Notes under the pieces: generated by a model
Databases searched by the model: none
The model's input: only the letters and a program-made list of their open reading frames with translations
Told to the model about the DNA's origin: nothing
Shown here: piece after piece, positions 35,745-45,981 of the stretch
How the letters are laid out: each line of letters starts with the position of its first letter
Position numbering within the stretch: position 1 is the stretch's first letter
DNA from: Cavia porcellus
Taxonomy: Eukaryota; Chordata; Mammalia; Rodentia; Caviidae
NCBI RefSeq assembly: GCF_034190915.1
Contig: NW_026947503.1
Location: forward strand, 23,208,532-23,272,531
Direction: 5' to 3'
Length of the DNA: 64,000 bases
Position numbers and translations under genes: made by a program

Positions 35745-36115
35745 CATATTCACCTGGGTTTGAAGCACCAGTGGTATACATTCATGACTGCCCCACAGGT
35801 CAGCTTGTACCACGGGTGGTAAAATTGTATCTAATCACTTTTATTGATCCTTTTACGAATAAAATCAATACAAATCTATAAATGTATCCTGCCAAGAAAC
35901 AATAGAAAATTTTACAACTGAGCTTAATAATAATCTAGCTTTGAAAGAGTAATAACTGTTTCTATTTTAGCATTTCATGTTAATCAAAGAGCATATACAG
36001 GGTAGGTATATAACATAATATGAGCCACTGGCAGTGAGACATACAAATTAAACCATGGATGTCCATCAGTGAGATATACAAATTTTTCCCCTTATGAACA
36101 TGTTAAAGACCAGAA
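35745..36115. other. Unidentified insertion of about 350 bp in L1 ORF1
   Basis: This block interrupts the old ORF1 between its 'ctcagcacaaatctta' and 'ggagtgaagtgtttc' parts. The family is unknown. It contains 'ccagtggtatacattcatg' on the left and 'gccactggcagtgag' on the right, which could be remnants of inverted ends, but no convincing target duplication is seen. Confidence 0.4.
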
Positions 36116-36399
36116 TAACTGGGAGTGAAGTGTTTCAAGACCTCAAATCAAACAATTTCCAACCTAGATTAATATGCAGTATTCAAACGATGACAACACA
36201 AACTTCTGTTTGATGAACTATCAAACTAGTAATATGGTTATCTATCTTGCACCATTGAACATGTATACAACTATATGTGTGTACCTACAAGTGGTTATAT
36301 TGAGCACTTTCTTTCCTTTTCATTATTACAATAGCTATTATACATTTTGGATCTTATTACTCTTTCAGTCTTTTATTATTATTTATTTTTTACACTGAA

Positions 36400-36690
36400 A
36401 AGACAATATGATATTTACAAGTGTAAATCTTATTTATTTGAGTGAGTCTGATTTATTTTACTTATGAGGATAGTCTTACGTTGCTTCTATTTAACTATAA
36501 AAGCCTCTGTAATTGTTTGATTATTCATTTTTTATGCTTTGATTTTGCAACTTGAACAGCTACTTCTAAAATAACAATATGTAATATATCCACTAGAGAT
36601 GATTTTTACTGTTATTTTTTAAATCCTGTATTATTTATACCCTTTTTTCTGTTTTGCTTTTTTTTAATTATTTTAAAAATCACTAGATTT
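36400..36690 (+). mobile_element. L1 tail with apparent 5' inversion
   Basis: At 36426-36497 the plus strand reads as antisense ORF2 C-terminus ('gtctgatttattttacttat', 'gaggatagtcttacg'; compare the minus-strand L1 near 26570). From about 36530 the sense terminal module follows ('tgctttgattttgcaact', 'aacaatatgtaatatatcc') and ends in a T/A-rich tail near 36690. An inverted 5' piece joined to a sense 3' piece is the mark of twin priming. Together with unassigned sequence from 36178 and a CA repeat it separates the two halves of the older ORF1. Confidence 0.55.
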
Positions 36691-36793
36691 CTGTGTTTTA
36701 GATAAATATTTTTCTGTCTGACAGTTTAATTATAAATGTTCTTGGTGAGTTGAATTTATTAAAATACAAACCTTTACATATATATACATGCAT

Positions 36794-36816
36794 ACACACA
36801 CACACACACACACACA
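36794..36816. repeat. (CA)n microsatellite
   Basis: About eleven uninterrupted CA dinucleotides next to a TATA-rich tract. Confidence 0.95.
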
Positions 36817-37947
36817 TATTTGTATTCTGCAGAACTACCTTTCAAAATTTAGGGACAAATAAGAACATCCAATGATAAAGCACACCTTAGGAGATACATG
36901 AACACTCCAAAAGATAATCAAGAATATCCTAGACAGAACCAGGAAAGCCAACAAAGTAAAACAATCAAATGAAATGTAAATATCAAGTAAGATAAGTAGT
37001 CAAACCAAAGAAGAAAAAATAAAGCAGTCATCAACAAAGGGAGAAACTCACCACATTCAGCAAGGATTTAAAAATAAATGTAAATAAAAAGATACAGATG
37101 GACAGACTGAATCAACAAAGCAGAATCTTACATCTGTTACCTTCAAGAAATACATCTAATCCAAAAAGAAACCCATAGATTAAAAATCAAAGACAAAACA
37201 ACATGCACTAGGACCTCACAAGGAAGTAGGGGTAGCAATCCTATTCTTGGACAAAGTAAACCTCAAGCTAAAACTAATCAAAAGATACACAGATGGTCAC
37301 TATCTATTAGTTAAAGAAAAATGCAATAAGAAGAGGTAATAATTATAAACATATATGCATCAAACACCAGTGGGTCTAATTTCACAAAACGCTGCTGAAT
37401 ATAAAAAGGTCCAATAAATACCACCACAATAATGAGAGACCTCAGTATCCCCTTTTCACAAAGATACAAATCAACAACAAAAATACAAAACAAAACAAAA
37501 AAAGTCAGAGCTCAACCACACCTTTGAACAACTAGCTGTAATACATATCTACAGAGTAGTCTCTTGTACTACCTACTACAACACAATACACCATCTTCTC
37601 TATAGGACAGGGAGCTTTCTCCAAAACACACCTCTCTCTAGTCCACAAAGTCTATTTATATGTATATGAAAGAAAGAAAGTCACCCAATGTATGTTCTCA
37701 GATAATTGTTTGCTGAAGTCAGGTATCACTCACAAAAGAAACTACAGGAATTTTATAAACACAAAGAAACAATAACACATTCCTGAACACTCACTGAGTC
37801 ACAGAAGAAATCAAGGAAGTAGTTAAACAATTCCAGGAGTCAGTAGACAATAGGGGTCTAACACAACAGAACCTATGGAATACAATGAAAGTGTTCCTAA
37901 CCGAGAAGTTTACTGCAGTCTATGCTCACATTAGAAAAACAGGGCTG

Positions 37948-38246
37948 ATATTTTTTTATAGCCAAATATATTACAGCAGAAATTTTGGATTAACAATTGG
38001 CTTGTTTTGAAGTCTTTTATTGCATTCATTGTTTTGTTTTCATTGTAACTATTCTATTCCATTCTGCTTGATATTCACTATCTGTGAAGTTATCTGCAGC
38101 TATTTTGAAGACATCAAAAGGCATTATGGTAATCACTGTTGACTTTGTAATGTTTTGAAGTTCCGTGTCTTTTACACTGGTTTGTTTTGATTTATTTTAT
38201 TCTGTTTTATCCTCTTTAAAATAAAATTTTTAAAAATTTTAAAAAA
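37948..38246 (+). mobile_element. L1 3'UTR-only insertion with target duplication
   Basis: 299 bp of T-rich 3'UTR ('ggcttgttttgaagtctttt', 'tattttgaagacatcaaaag', 'ctctttaaaataaaatttt') inside an old ORF2. Duplicated target: 'gaaaaacagggctg' (37934-37947) and 'gaaaaacagagctg' (38247-38260), 13 of 14 matching. It uses the 'ctctttaaaataaaa' end, not the terminal module. Confidence 0.9.
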
Positions 38247-38952
38247 GAAAAACAGAGCTGGTACAAATAAACAACCTAATTATGAACTTTAAAATACTTG
38301 AAAAACAACAGTTTAGAAAACAACAAATTTCTTGAACCTAATTTAAGAAGGGAAATCATAAAGAACAGAATAGAAATTAACAAAATTGAAGCTAAAAAAT
38401 ATACAAAGACTCAATCAATCAGTCAGTTTTTTGAAAGAATAAACTAAATAGATGAACCTTTGGCCAAATTTATCAAAATATGAGAGAATAGACTCATATC
38501 AAAACAATTAGAAATTAAAAAGTCAAAATCACAAGTGACACCACCAAAATTCAGAAGATTGTTAGTAATTATGAAAAATTAGACTCAAATTGAAGTCTAA
38601 TCAAATTGAAGAACTTTGAGGAAACAAGCATAAAATACATAATATACATGATATACAAAAATATACATAATATACAAAAATTTAACTAAGAAGACCAAAA
38701 TCCTGTACAATCCAATAACAAGCAATGAATTGAGCAGTGTTAATAATAGTAATAACCTACCAATTAAGAAAAGTCCAGGGACTACTGAATTCAATTCAGA
38801 TTTCAAAAAGATCTACAAGGAGATTATAATACTAAAAGTAATCAATTCTTTTAAAAACTGAAAGGGAAACAGTGCTTCTGAACTCATTCTGGGAGCCAGC
38901 ATCACTCTGATTCCAAAAGCAAATAAATAGCTGATTTAAAATGAAAACTACA

Positions 38953-39186
38953 TTTTGGATCATTGAACACAGCTGTTTGCAGTCTCTCTGTTTGAATGTC
39001 TACTTTGTATTCTTTGATACTGTGATTTGAGCAACTATTTCCAAGATGATAATATGTAATCTATTAACAGGTGATTTCTTACTGTTATGTTTTTTTTTTT
39101 TTGTAGTTCTGTATTATGTGTAACCTTACACCGCTTTGTTTTGTTTTGTGTTTTTCTCTTTTTCCTCTTAAATAAAATTTTAAAAA
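38953..39186 (+). mobile_element. L1 terminal-module insertion with target duplication
   Basis: 234 bp starting at 'ttttggatcattgaacac' and ending 'cctcttaaataaaatttta'. A perfect 15-bp duplication 'aaaatgaaaactaca' flanks it (38938-38952 and 39187-39201). The shortest 3'-end-only L1 copy in the window. Confidence 0.9.
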
Positions 39187-39230
39187 AAAATGAAAACTAC
39201 AAGACCAGCACCACTGCTGGGTAGGCCGGT

Positions 39231-39720
39231 AGCAACCTCCCCACACCCAGCAGTGCTTGGCAGACTGGAGTTCTGAGCAGGCAAGCAGGCGGGCGCCATT
39301 GGTTCCAGAGGCTGGGCAGCCTGGTGTAAGTGCCCCATGCACATGCCCTCCTCCCCCAGTCCAGCTGACTTGGGGTCCTGCTCAGCTCGGAGAGGCATCC
39401 TTGTGGCGTTCCAGTGTGCCAGAGCAGTGTGGCGCATCCTTGCTGGGCCTGCAGCAACCTCCCCGGACCCAGCAGTGCTTGGCAGGCTCTGGAATTCTGA
39501 GCAGGCAAGCAGGCGGGCACCACCGGTTCCAGAGGCTGGGCAGCCTGGCTTAAGTATCCACGTACTTTTCCCCTAGTCCTCCGCTCAGCTCAGAAAGGGA
39601 ACATTGTGATTTCCAGGTTCACTGGAGCAGCACAACAGGTCCTGGCCCAGCCTGGGGTGGCCTCCCCACTCCTGGCTGTGCTTAGGGGTCTATGGAATAC
39701 TGAGTGAGCAAGCACAATCA
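39231..39720 (+). promoter_or_regulatory. L1 promoter monomer array (type 1)
   Basis: Copies of 'cctcccc...cagtgcttgg' start at 39236, 39458 and 39661, spacings of 222 and 203 bp. Each copy continues with 'ggcaagcaggcggg' or a diverged form and 'ccagaggctgggcagcctgg'. The last copy is partial. GC-rich with several CpG sites in an AT-rich region. Monomer arrays of this size drive L1 transcription in mouse; that role here is inference. Reading frames on both strands are repeat shadows. Confidence 0.8.
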
Positions 39721-39949
39721 GTTCCCGGGGGCTGGGCTTGGGCCAGCCTGCCCCACCCCTAGAGACCCTCTCTCAATCCAGAGAGCTGGGTGGCCAGAGT
39801 CTCAGGAGCTGAGAGCATAGAAGAGGATCTCAAACAGACCCTGGGGAAGCCTTGGAATAAAACTTGATACACTGGAAACACAGAAATATAGGAAAATGAA
39901 AGACCAAATTACAACCTCAAGCCCATTCAAAGCATCCTAAGAAGCAATA

Positions 39950-40915
39950 TACACAGAAGAAAATATATGCCATACACATGAAATATTGGACATAATAGCA
40001 ACTGAAATAAACAACTTCAGGAAGCTACAAAGGAATTCAAACTACAAATAATTTCAGAGGTAAAATAAGAAATGATGAAAAAAATGGAGATGCTGAGCAT
40101 ATCTAAAGAAGACACAGTTAAAAAATTGGAGGAACTAAACAAAAAGATAGAATCCCAGGATGAGTAATATAACAAAGAAACAGAGTACATAAAGCAGACG
40201 CATAGAGATATACAGGAAATCAAAAATTCCACTAAACGCTGTAAAAACTAGCTCAATGAAAGTGAACATAGAATGGCAGACTTCAAAGACAAGATTGCAG
40301 CTAGTAAACAGGAAAGGAAAGATCTTTTTAAAATAAGGAATCAGAAAAAAAATTCAACAACTGCAAGATGACACAAACAAAAACAAAATAAGATTGATGG
40401 GGATTAATGAAAAAGAAGGGAACAAAATAGAGGATGTCAGAGGATGTTTAGAGAAGTAATACTGAAAATTTCCCAAACATGAGATTATAAACTGATATCA
40501 AGATCAATGAAGCATATAGAACTCCAAATAGTCATAACCAAAATAAAACTATACCCATATAAAAATCACCATGCCAGAAATCCAACATAAGAATAGAGAA
40601 TTACAAGCTGCTAGAGAGAAAAGAGAGATCACTTATAAAGGAAAACCTATGAAAATCACAGCAGACTTCTCAGCACAAACACTAAACTCAAGAAGAGCAT
40701 AGAGTGAGGTATTTCAGATCCTAAAGGAAAATGATTTCCAACCTAGACTGATGTACCCTGAAAAACCATCCTTCAAAATCAATCGAGAAATAAGCTACTT
40801 CCAGGACAAAGAACAGCTGAAGAACTTCATGATCACCAAGCCAACCCTGCAAAATATATTGAAAGACAGTTTAGATACACTTAGGAAAAAACCATTAAGC
40901 AAAGCGGACACTTAA
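39950..40915 (+). pseudogene. L1 ORF1p remnant
   Basis: Coiled-coil region first ('KEDTVKKLEELNKK' around 40105-40145). The RNA-binding and C-terminal domains follow, with 'LKENDFQPRLMYP' near 40720-40760 and 'LKNFMITKPTLQ' near 40818-40853. The stop TAA is at 40913-40915. The expected start codon is changed (ATA where the other copy has ATG), and frameshifts occur. Normal L1 ORF1p is about 340 residues and the span fits that. ORF2 begins 41 bp downstream. Confidence 0.8.
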
Positions 40916-40955
40916 ACAGAACAGAAAGATAAAGATGCAACCACAGAAAGATAAC

Positions 40956-42934
40956 ATGTCAACAATAAACCAACATATAACAGTTATAATCATTAATGTA
41001 AATGCTCCCAATGCACCACTTAAAAGAAACAGTCTACAAAAAACAAATCAAAAGGATACTCACAGACTGAAAGTAAAAAGATGGGAAACAATACTTCATA
41101 TAACAGGAACCCAAATAAAAGCAGGAGTAACATACCAGTTTGCACACGATGTGAACTTTAAACCAATAATGATCAGAAGAGAAAAAAAAAGTCACTACAT
41201 ACTGGTTAGAGGAAAACTTCAAAAGGAAGAAATAACTATCTTAAATATATATGCACCAAATTTCGGAGCACTCAGATATATAAAGCAAGTATTAACAGAA
41301 ATGAAAAACCTAATTATCAGTAACACAATTATATCAGGAGACATTAAACACCATTGACACCAAGGAACAGATAAACCAGTCAGAAAATCAGCAAAGAAAT
41401 AAAAGAACTGAATCACATCTGTGAACAAAAGGACTTGATAGACATATATAGTGTTCCATAAAACAACATCAGCGTACACATTCTTCTCAGGAGTACCTGG
41501 ATCATTCTCTAAAATAGACAATGTATTAGCTCATAAAACATATTTAAATAAATGCAAAGAGTTACAATTATCCCTTGCATATTATTAGATCATAACACTA
41601 TGAAATTAGAAATTAATGAAAAAAGAATCTGCAAAAATCCCACAAACACATGGAAACCAAATAACACATTCTTGAGTAATCAGTGGGTCACAAGGGAAAT
41701 TAAAGAAGAAATTAAACAATACCTACAAGCAAATGAAAATACAAATACAACTTACTGGAATCTGTGGGATGCAATGAAAACTGTCCTCAGAGAAAAATTC
41801 ATTGTACTGAGTTCCCACATCAGGAAAAGAGAATGAATACAAATAAATAGTCTGATTTTGCACCTCACACATCTAGAAAAAGAAGAACAAGTCAAGCTCA
41901 AAGCCAAGAGAAGAGAGGAAATTGTAAATATCAGAGCACAAATCAATGCAATAGAGACTAAGAAAGCAATCCAAAGAATCAATGAATCAAAGAGTTGCTT
42001 CTTTGAAAGAATAAATAAAATTGATAAGCCCCAGCCAACATTATTTTTAAAAGGGAAGAAAAAGCTCAATTTCATGCAATAAGAAATGAAAAAAGCAAAA
42101 TCACTACAGACTGTATAGAAAAACAGAAGATCAGCAACACCTATTTTTAAAACCTCTGCTCTCAAAGGTTTGATAACACAGAAGAAATAGACAGATTCCT
42201 AGAAACATATAAAGTACCGAAGCTAGGTCAAGAAGATGTAAAACTGCTTAATAACTCAATTTCTATTAATAAAATTAAAAATGTAAATAGGTTCTTACCT
42301 ACAAAGAAGAGGCCAGTCTCAGACGGATTCACTGCGGAATTCTACACAAAAGAAGAACTAATGCTGATACTCTTCAAACTCTTCAATGAATGTGAAAAGA
42401 AACAATCCTTCCTAAGTCACTCCGGGAAGCAACTATTACTCTAGCACCAAAACCTGAGAAAGATCTAAGTAAAAAAGAGAACTATAGGCCAATCTCCCTA
42501 ATGAACAGAGATACAAAAATCATCAATAAAATAGTGGCAAATAGGATGCAGCAAATCATCAAGAAGTTTATATACCATGACCAAGTGGGATTCATCCCAG
42601 GCATGCAGGGATGGTTCAACATACATAAATCAATAAATGTAATCCACCATATCAATAAAGCCAAAAGTGAGAATCACATGATCATTTCTATTGAAGCAGA
42701 AAAAGCCTTTCATAAGGTCCAACATTCATTTATGATAAGAAATTTACAGAAAATTGGAATAGACAGTCTTTACCTCAATATAATAAAGGCCATCTATGAC
42801 AAACCAACGGCCAGTATCATACTAAATGGCCAAAAAATGAAGGCCTTTACTTTAAAATCAGGTACAAGGCAAGGATGTCCCTTATCACTGCTCCTATTTA
42901 ATATATTACTGGAAATACTAGCTAGAGCATTAAG
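40956..42934 (+). pseudogene. L1 ORF2p, N-terminal half (endonuclease, RT motifs A-B)
   Basis: Starts ATG at 40956 ('MSTINQHITVIIINVN', matching the endonuclease N-terminus). A 140-codon frame ends at 41357 and includes 'YILVRGKLQKEEITILNIYAP'-type sequence. The QETHL block is missing by deletion. RT sequence resumes with '[18 protein letters not shown]' (42590-42645), a damaged motif A '[12 protein letters not shown]' (both catalytic-type Asp positions changed) and motif B 'GTRQGCPLS' (42862-42888). Translation then runs into the inverted neighbour. Non-functional. Confidence 0.85.
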
Positions 42935-42936
42935 TC

Positions 42937-44420
42937 TTTTTTTGTACTTCTTAGAGAATTCTGCAGTGAATCCATCTGGGCCTGGGCTCTTCTTTGTAGG
43001 TAAGGACTTAATTACATTATCAGTTTCATTAATAGAAATTCAGTTATTCAGTAGTTTTACATCTTCTTGACCTAACTTTGGTACTTCATATGCTTCTAAT
43101 AATCTATTTCTTCTGTGTTATCAAACCTTTGAGAGTAGAGGCTTTTGAAATGTGTTGATAATCTTCTGTATTTCTACAGAGATTATAGTGATTTCACCTT
43201 TTTCATTCCTTCTTGCATGAATTTGAGCTTTTTTGATAATTACCAATTTTATTTATTCTTTCAAAAAACCAATTTTATTGAGGCTTATCAATGTTATTTA
43301 TTCTTTCAAAGAACCAACTCTTTGATTCATTGATTCTTTGGATTGTTTTCTTAGTTTCTATTGCATTGATTTCTGCTCTGGTTTTTAATAATTTCCTCTC
43401 TTCTTTTGGTTTTGGGCTTGACTTGTTCTTATTTTTCTAGATGTTTGAGGTGTAACATCAGGTTATGTAGTTGTATTCATTCTGTTTTCCTGATGTGGGA
43501 ACTCAGTGTAATAAAGTTTCCTCTGAGGACAGCTTTCATTGCCTCCCACAGATTCCAGTAAGTTGTATTTGTATTTTTCCTTGCTTGTAGTTATTATTTA
43601 ATTTCTTCTTTAATTTCCCCTGTGACCCACTGATTACTCAAGAGTGTGTTATTCAGTTTCCATTTGTTTCTGGGATTTTTGCAGTTTCTTTTATCATTAA
43701 TTTATAATTTCATGCCATTATGATCCAATAACATGCCAGGGACAATTTCAACTTTTTTGAACTTATTTAAATATGTTCTGCGAGCTAACATACAGTCTGT
43801 TCTAGAGAATGACCCATGTACTCCTGAGAAGAATGTGTATTCTGACGTTGTTGGATGGAACACTCTGTATATGTCTATTAAGTCCATTTGTTCAGAGGTG
43901 TGGCTCAGTTCTGTTACTTCTTTGTTGATCATCTGTCAGATTTATGTCTGCCTTGGTGTCAACGGTGTGTTAAGGTCTCCTGTTACAATTGTGCTACTGC
44001 TAATTTCATTTTTCATTTCTGTTAATACTTGTTTTATATAACTGAGTGCTCTAGAATTTGGTGCATATATATTTAAGATTGTTATCTCTTCCTCTTGAAG
44101 TTTTCCCCTAACCAGTATGTAGTGACCTTCTTTATCCCTTCTGATCATTATTGGTTTGAAGTTCACATTGTCTGCAAACAGAATAGCTACCCGCACTTTT
44201 TTTTTTTTGGGGGGGGGGTTCCTGTTGCATGAATTATTGTTTTCCATCCTTTGACTTTCAGTCTGTGAGTATCCTTTTGGGTTAGATGGGTTTCTTGTAG
44301 ACAGCATATGATTGAATGTTGTTTCTTGATCCGTTCTTCCAGTCTGTTTCTTTTAATTGGTTCATTGAGACCATTTACATTAATGGTTTTAACTGTTATA
44401 TGTTGGTTTATTGTTGACAT
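42937..44420 (-). pseudogene. L1 ORF2p, N-terminal part, inverted copy
   Basis: Minus-strand ORF2 starts at 44420. The first 84-codon frame (44441-44187) gives 'TINVNGLNEPIKRNRLEER' and 'ICCLQETHLTQKDTHRLKV', so catalytic-type Asn and Glu of the endonuclease are present. The next frame (44307-43942) gives 'ILNIYAPNSRALSYIKQV' and 'VTGDLNTPLTP'. The frame at 43932-43702 has 'EYTFFSGVHGSFSRTDCML'. A homopolymer at 44200-44219 shifts the frame. It ends before RT motif A at the inversion junction. Confidence 0.88.
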
Positions 44421-44460
44421 GTTATCTTTCTGTGGTTGCATCTTTATCTTTCTGTTCTGT

Positions 44461-45081
44461 TTAAGTGTCCGCTTTGCTTAATGGTTTTTTCCTAAGTGTA
44501 TCTAAACTGCCTTTCAGTATTCTTTGCAGAGTTGCCTTGGTGATCATGAAGTTCTTTAGCTGTTCTATGTCATGGAAGTATCTTATTTCTCCATTGATTT
44601 TGAAGGACAGTTTTGCAGGATACATCAGTCTAGGTTGGAAATCATTTTCCTTTAGGATCTGAAATACTTCACTCCATGCTTTTCTTGAGATTAGTGTTTG
44701 TGTTGAGAAGTCTGCTGTGATTCTCATAGGTTTTCCTTTATAAGTGATCTGTCTTTTCTCTCTGAAAGCTTTTAATATTTTATTTGTATGTTGGATTTCT
44801 GGGATGGTGATGATTATATGTCTGGGTGTAGTTTTATTTTGGTTATGACTCTTGGAGTTCTATATGCTTCACTGATCCTATGTCGGTTTCCAATCTCATG
44901 TTTCGGAAATTTTCGGGTATTACTTCTGTAAATATCCTCTTGATATCCTTTATGTCGCCCCTTCTTTTTCATTTATCCCTATCAATCTTATGTTGTTTTT
45001 CTTTGCATCATCTTGCAGCTTTTGAATTGTTATTTCCTGATTCCTTGTTATTTTTAAAAGATCTTTCCTTTCCTGTTCACT
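44461..45081 (-). pseudogene. L1 ORF1p, C-terminal part, inverted copy
   Basis: The stop (TAA in complement) is at 44461-44463. Upstream, the frame 44727-44461 carries 'ILKENDFQPRLMYPAK' and 'LKNFMITKATLQRILK', the C-terminal domain. The RNA-binding part with 'NNIRLIGINEKEG' is near 44960-45000. The element is 5'-truncated at about 45081, in the coiled coil next to 'gaacaggaaaggaaagat'. Confidence 0.85.
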
Positions 45082-45600
45082 GTCCAGGAGAGGAATCAAA
45101 GTGAGTGGAAGACACACAGGAACCATAGGGAATGACAGGGGAGAAGGATTCATTGCTACAAACAAAATAGCTTACTGCCATCAGAAAGCTCAAGGAGTGG
45201 AAACAGTAGCTGTGTAACGAACCAGCAGAGTGGCAGGAAAATCTGTTTTGCTGCTCCCTGGGAAACAGAGGCCTGATGAGACAAGGAGAATCTTATTAAA
45301 TTGGAGGCAGCAGATAAAACACAAGACACTGTTCCCTGAGTGGCACTCCAGAGTCAGTTGGTAAGGAAGTAGAGGAGCAGCAGCAGGTTGGCAGGGCAAC
45401 CATTGAATTACAAATAGCCTGGGTTTGAACTCCAGCACCAGAACAGCCCCAGTATCACTTCATTGTCAACCTCTCAGACAAAAGTGTAGGAAGATCAGGA
45501 GTTACACAGCAGAGTGGGTAAATTCTGCTAAGAAGTAGGAGCTGAGATTACCCAGACTCTGCCCTAGAAGTTATCAAAATCCAAGCTTAGTCTTAGCTAC

Positions 45601-45947
45601 TGTCATGGTTTATGTTTGTGTCCCCCAGGCCTCATGAGTTTGCATTGTTCATATGTGATGGTTCATTGTATAGTGCTTGGATTGATGGTGTCAGTGCTCC
45701 ACCCACATAGGGGTGAAGCCAGGATGTTATGTGATGTAATGGCAGGAAGAAGGTGTGGCTTGCTCTTTGCTGGTTTGAGTTTGCTGTTGCCGGCTGTCAT
45801 GAACTGCGTTCTAGCCATGCCCGCCTGTCTTGGAGCCAACTGAGTGTGGACTGAAACCTCCAAAAACTGTAAGAAATAAACCTTTCCTTTCCCAACTTTG
45901 GGCTTCAGGTATTTTGTCTCAGCGACGAGTATAAAGTAACTAAGACA
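45601..45947 (+). mobile_element. MaLR-type solo LTR with 5-bp target duplication
   Basis: Begins 'tgtcatggtttatgtttgtg' and ends 'gtaactaagaca', the terminal patterns of MT/ORR1-like MaLR LTRs. It contains 'gtaagaaataaacc', a polyadenylation-type signal. A perfect 5-bp duplication 'gctac' flanks it (45596-45600 and 45948-45952). The open frame at 45616-45843 lies inside the LTR and is not a gene. Confidence 0.9.
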
Positions 45948-45981
45948 GCTACAAAGGACTACAAAGCGTATCCCAGCTCAA

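Larger units (their letters stand above)
34890..36920 (+). pseudogene. Old L1 ORF1 remnant, interrupted twice
   Basis: ORF1-type words can be followed in order: 'ttcaaagaggacatgaccca' near 35106, 'aattggagttagagaaa' near 35457, 'cctatagaacaccaattaaa' near 35566, 'catataaaggtaatgctatc' near 35690 and 'gacttctcagcacaaa' near 35722. After a 350-bp foreign block it resumes with 'tgggagtgaagtgtttcaag' (36120) and 'tttccaacctagattaata' (36155). After a second insertion it ends with 'ttgtattctgcagaact' (36820). Stops and indels throughout. It belongs with the ORF2 remnant that follows. Confidence 0.7.
37000..39210 (+). pseudogene. Old L1 ORF2 remnant (endonuclease to early RT)
   Basis: ORF2 landmarks run in order: 'cttcaagaaatacatctaat' (the QETHL region of the endonuclease) near 37141, 'gtaggggtagcaatcctat' near 37227, 'tacctaccaattaagaaaag' near 38755 and 'ctgattccaaaagcaaat' near 38908. 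Stops and indels are everywhere. L1 tail insertions at 37948-38246 and 38953-39186 break it, and the GC-rich promoter of another L1 replaces it from about 39210. It is the oldest layer of the 34.9-39.2 kb nest. Confidence 0.75.
39210..42934 (+). mobile_element. L1 with promoter monomers, ORF1 and half of ORF2
   Basis: A GC-rich promoter array (39231-39720), a leader 'gaccctctctcaatccag' near 39763, ORF1 (to 40915) and ORF2 from 40956. At about 42934, just past RT motif B, it stops abruptly and continues into an inverted second L1. It therefore lacks the RT active-site region beyond motif B and has no 3'UTR or tail. The leader joins the same conserved junction seen in the L1 at 49.67 kb, although its monomers are unlike. 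Confidence 0.85.
40300..45081. repeat. Large inverted repeat from two tail-to-tail L1 fragments
   Basis: Left arm 40300-42355 (plus-strand L1) is matched in reverse by right arm 42937-45081 (minus-strand L1), with a spacer of about 580 bp. Landmarks mirror each other: 'cactgcggaattct' at 42330 and its complement at 42955-42968, and ORF1 'gaacaggaaaggaaagat' near 40308 and in reverse near 45061-45078. The junction at 42928-42937 lies in a shared 'gacttaatgc' sequence. Arms are clearly similar but not identical. Confidence 0.85.

Noticed and set aside
36794..36816. CA repeat considered as a regulatory Z-DNA element
   Set aside because: An ordinary dinucleotide microsatellite with nothing nearby to regulate.
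39085..39576. Five overlapping open frames on both strands, 79-108 codons
   Set aside because: They lie in the GC-rich L1 promoter monomers, where stops are rare; the frames repeat with the monomers and show no protein family.
41752..42165. 137-codon minus-strand frame rich in hydrophobic residues
   Set aside because: Antisense of L1 ORF2; A-rich sense coding strands give hydrophobic antisense frames.
45616..45843. 75-codon frame near the inverted L1
   Set aside because: Lies wholly within the solo MaLR LTR.
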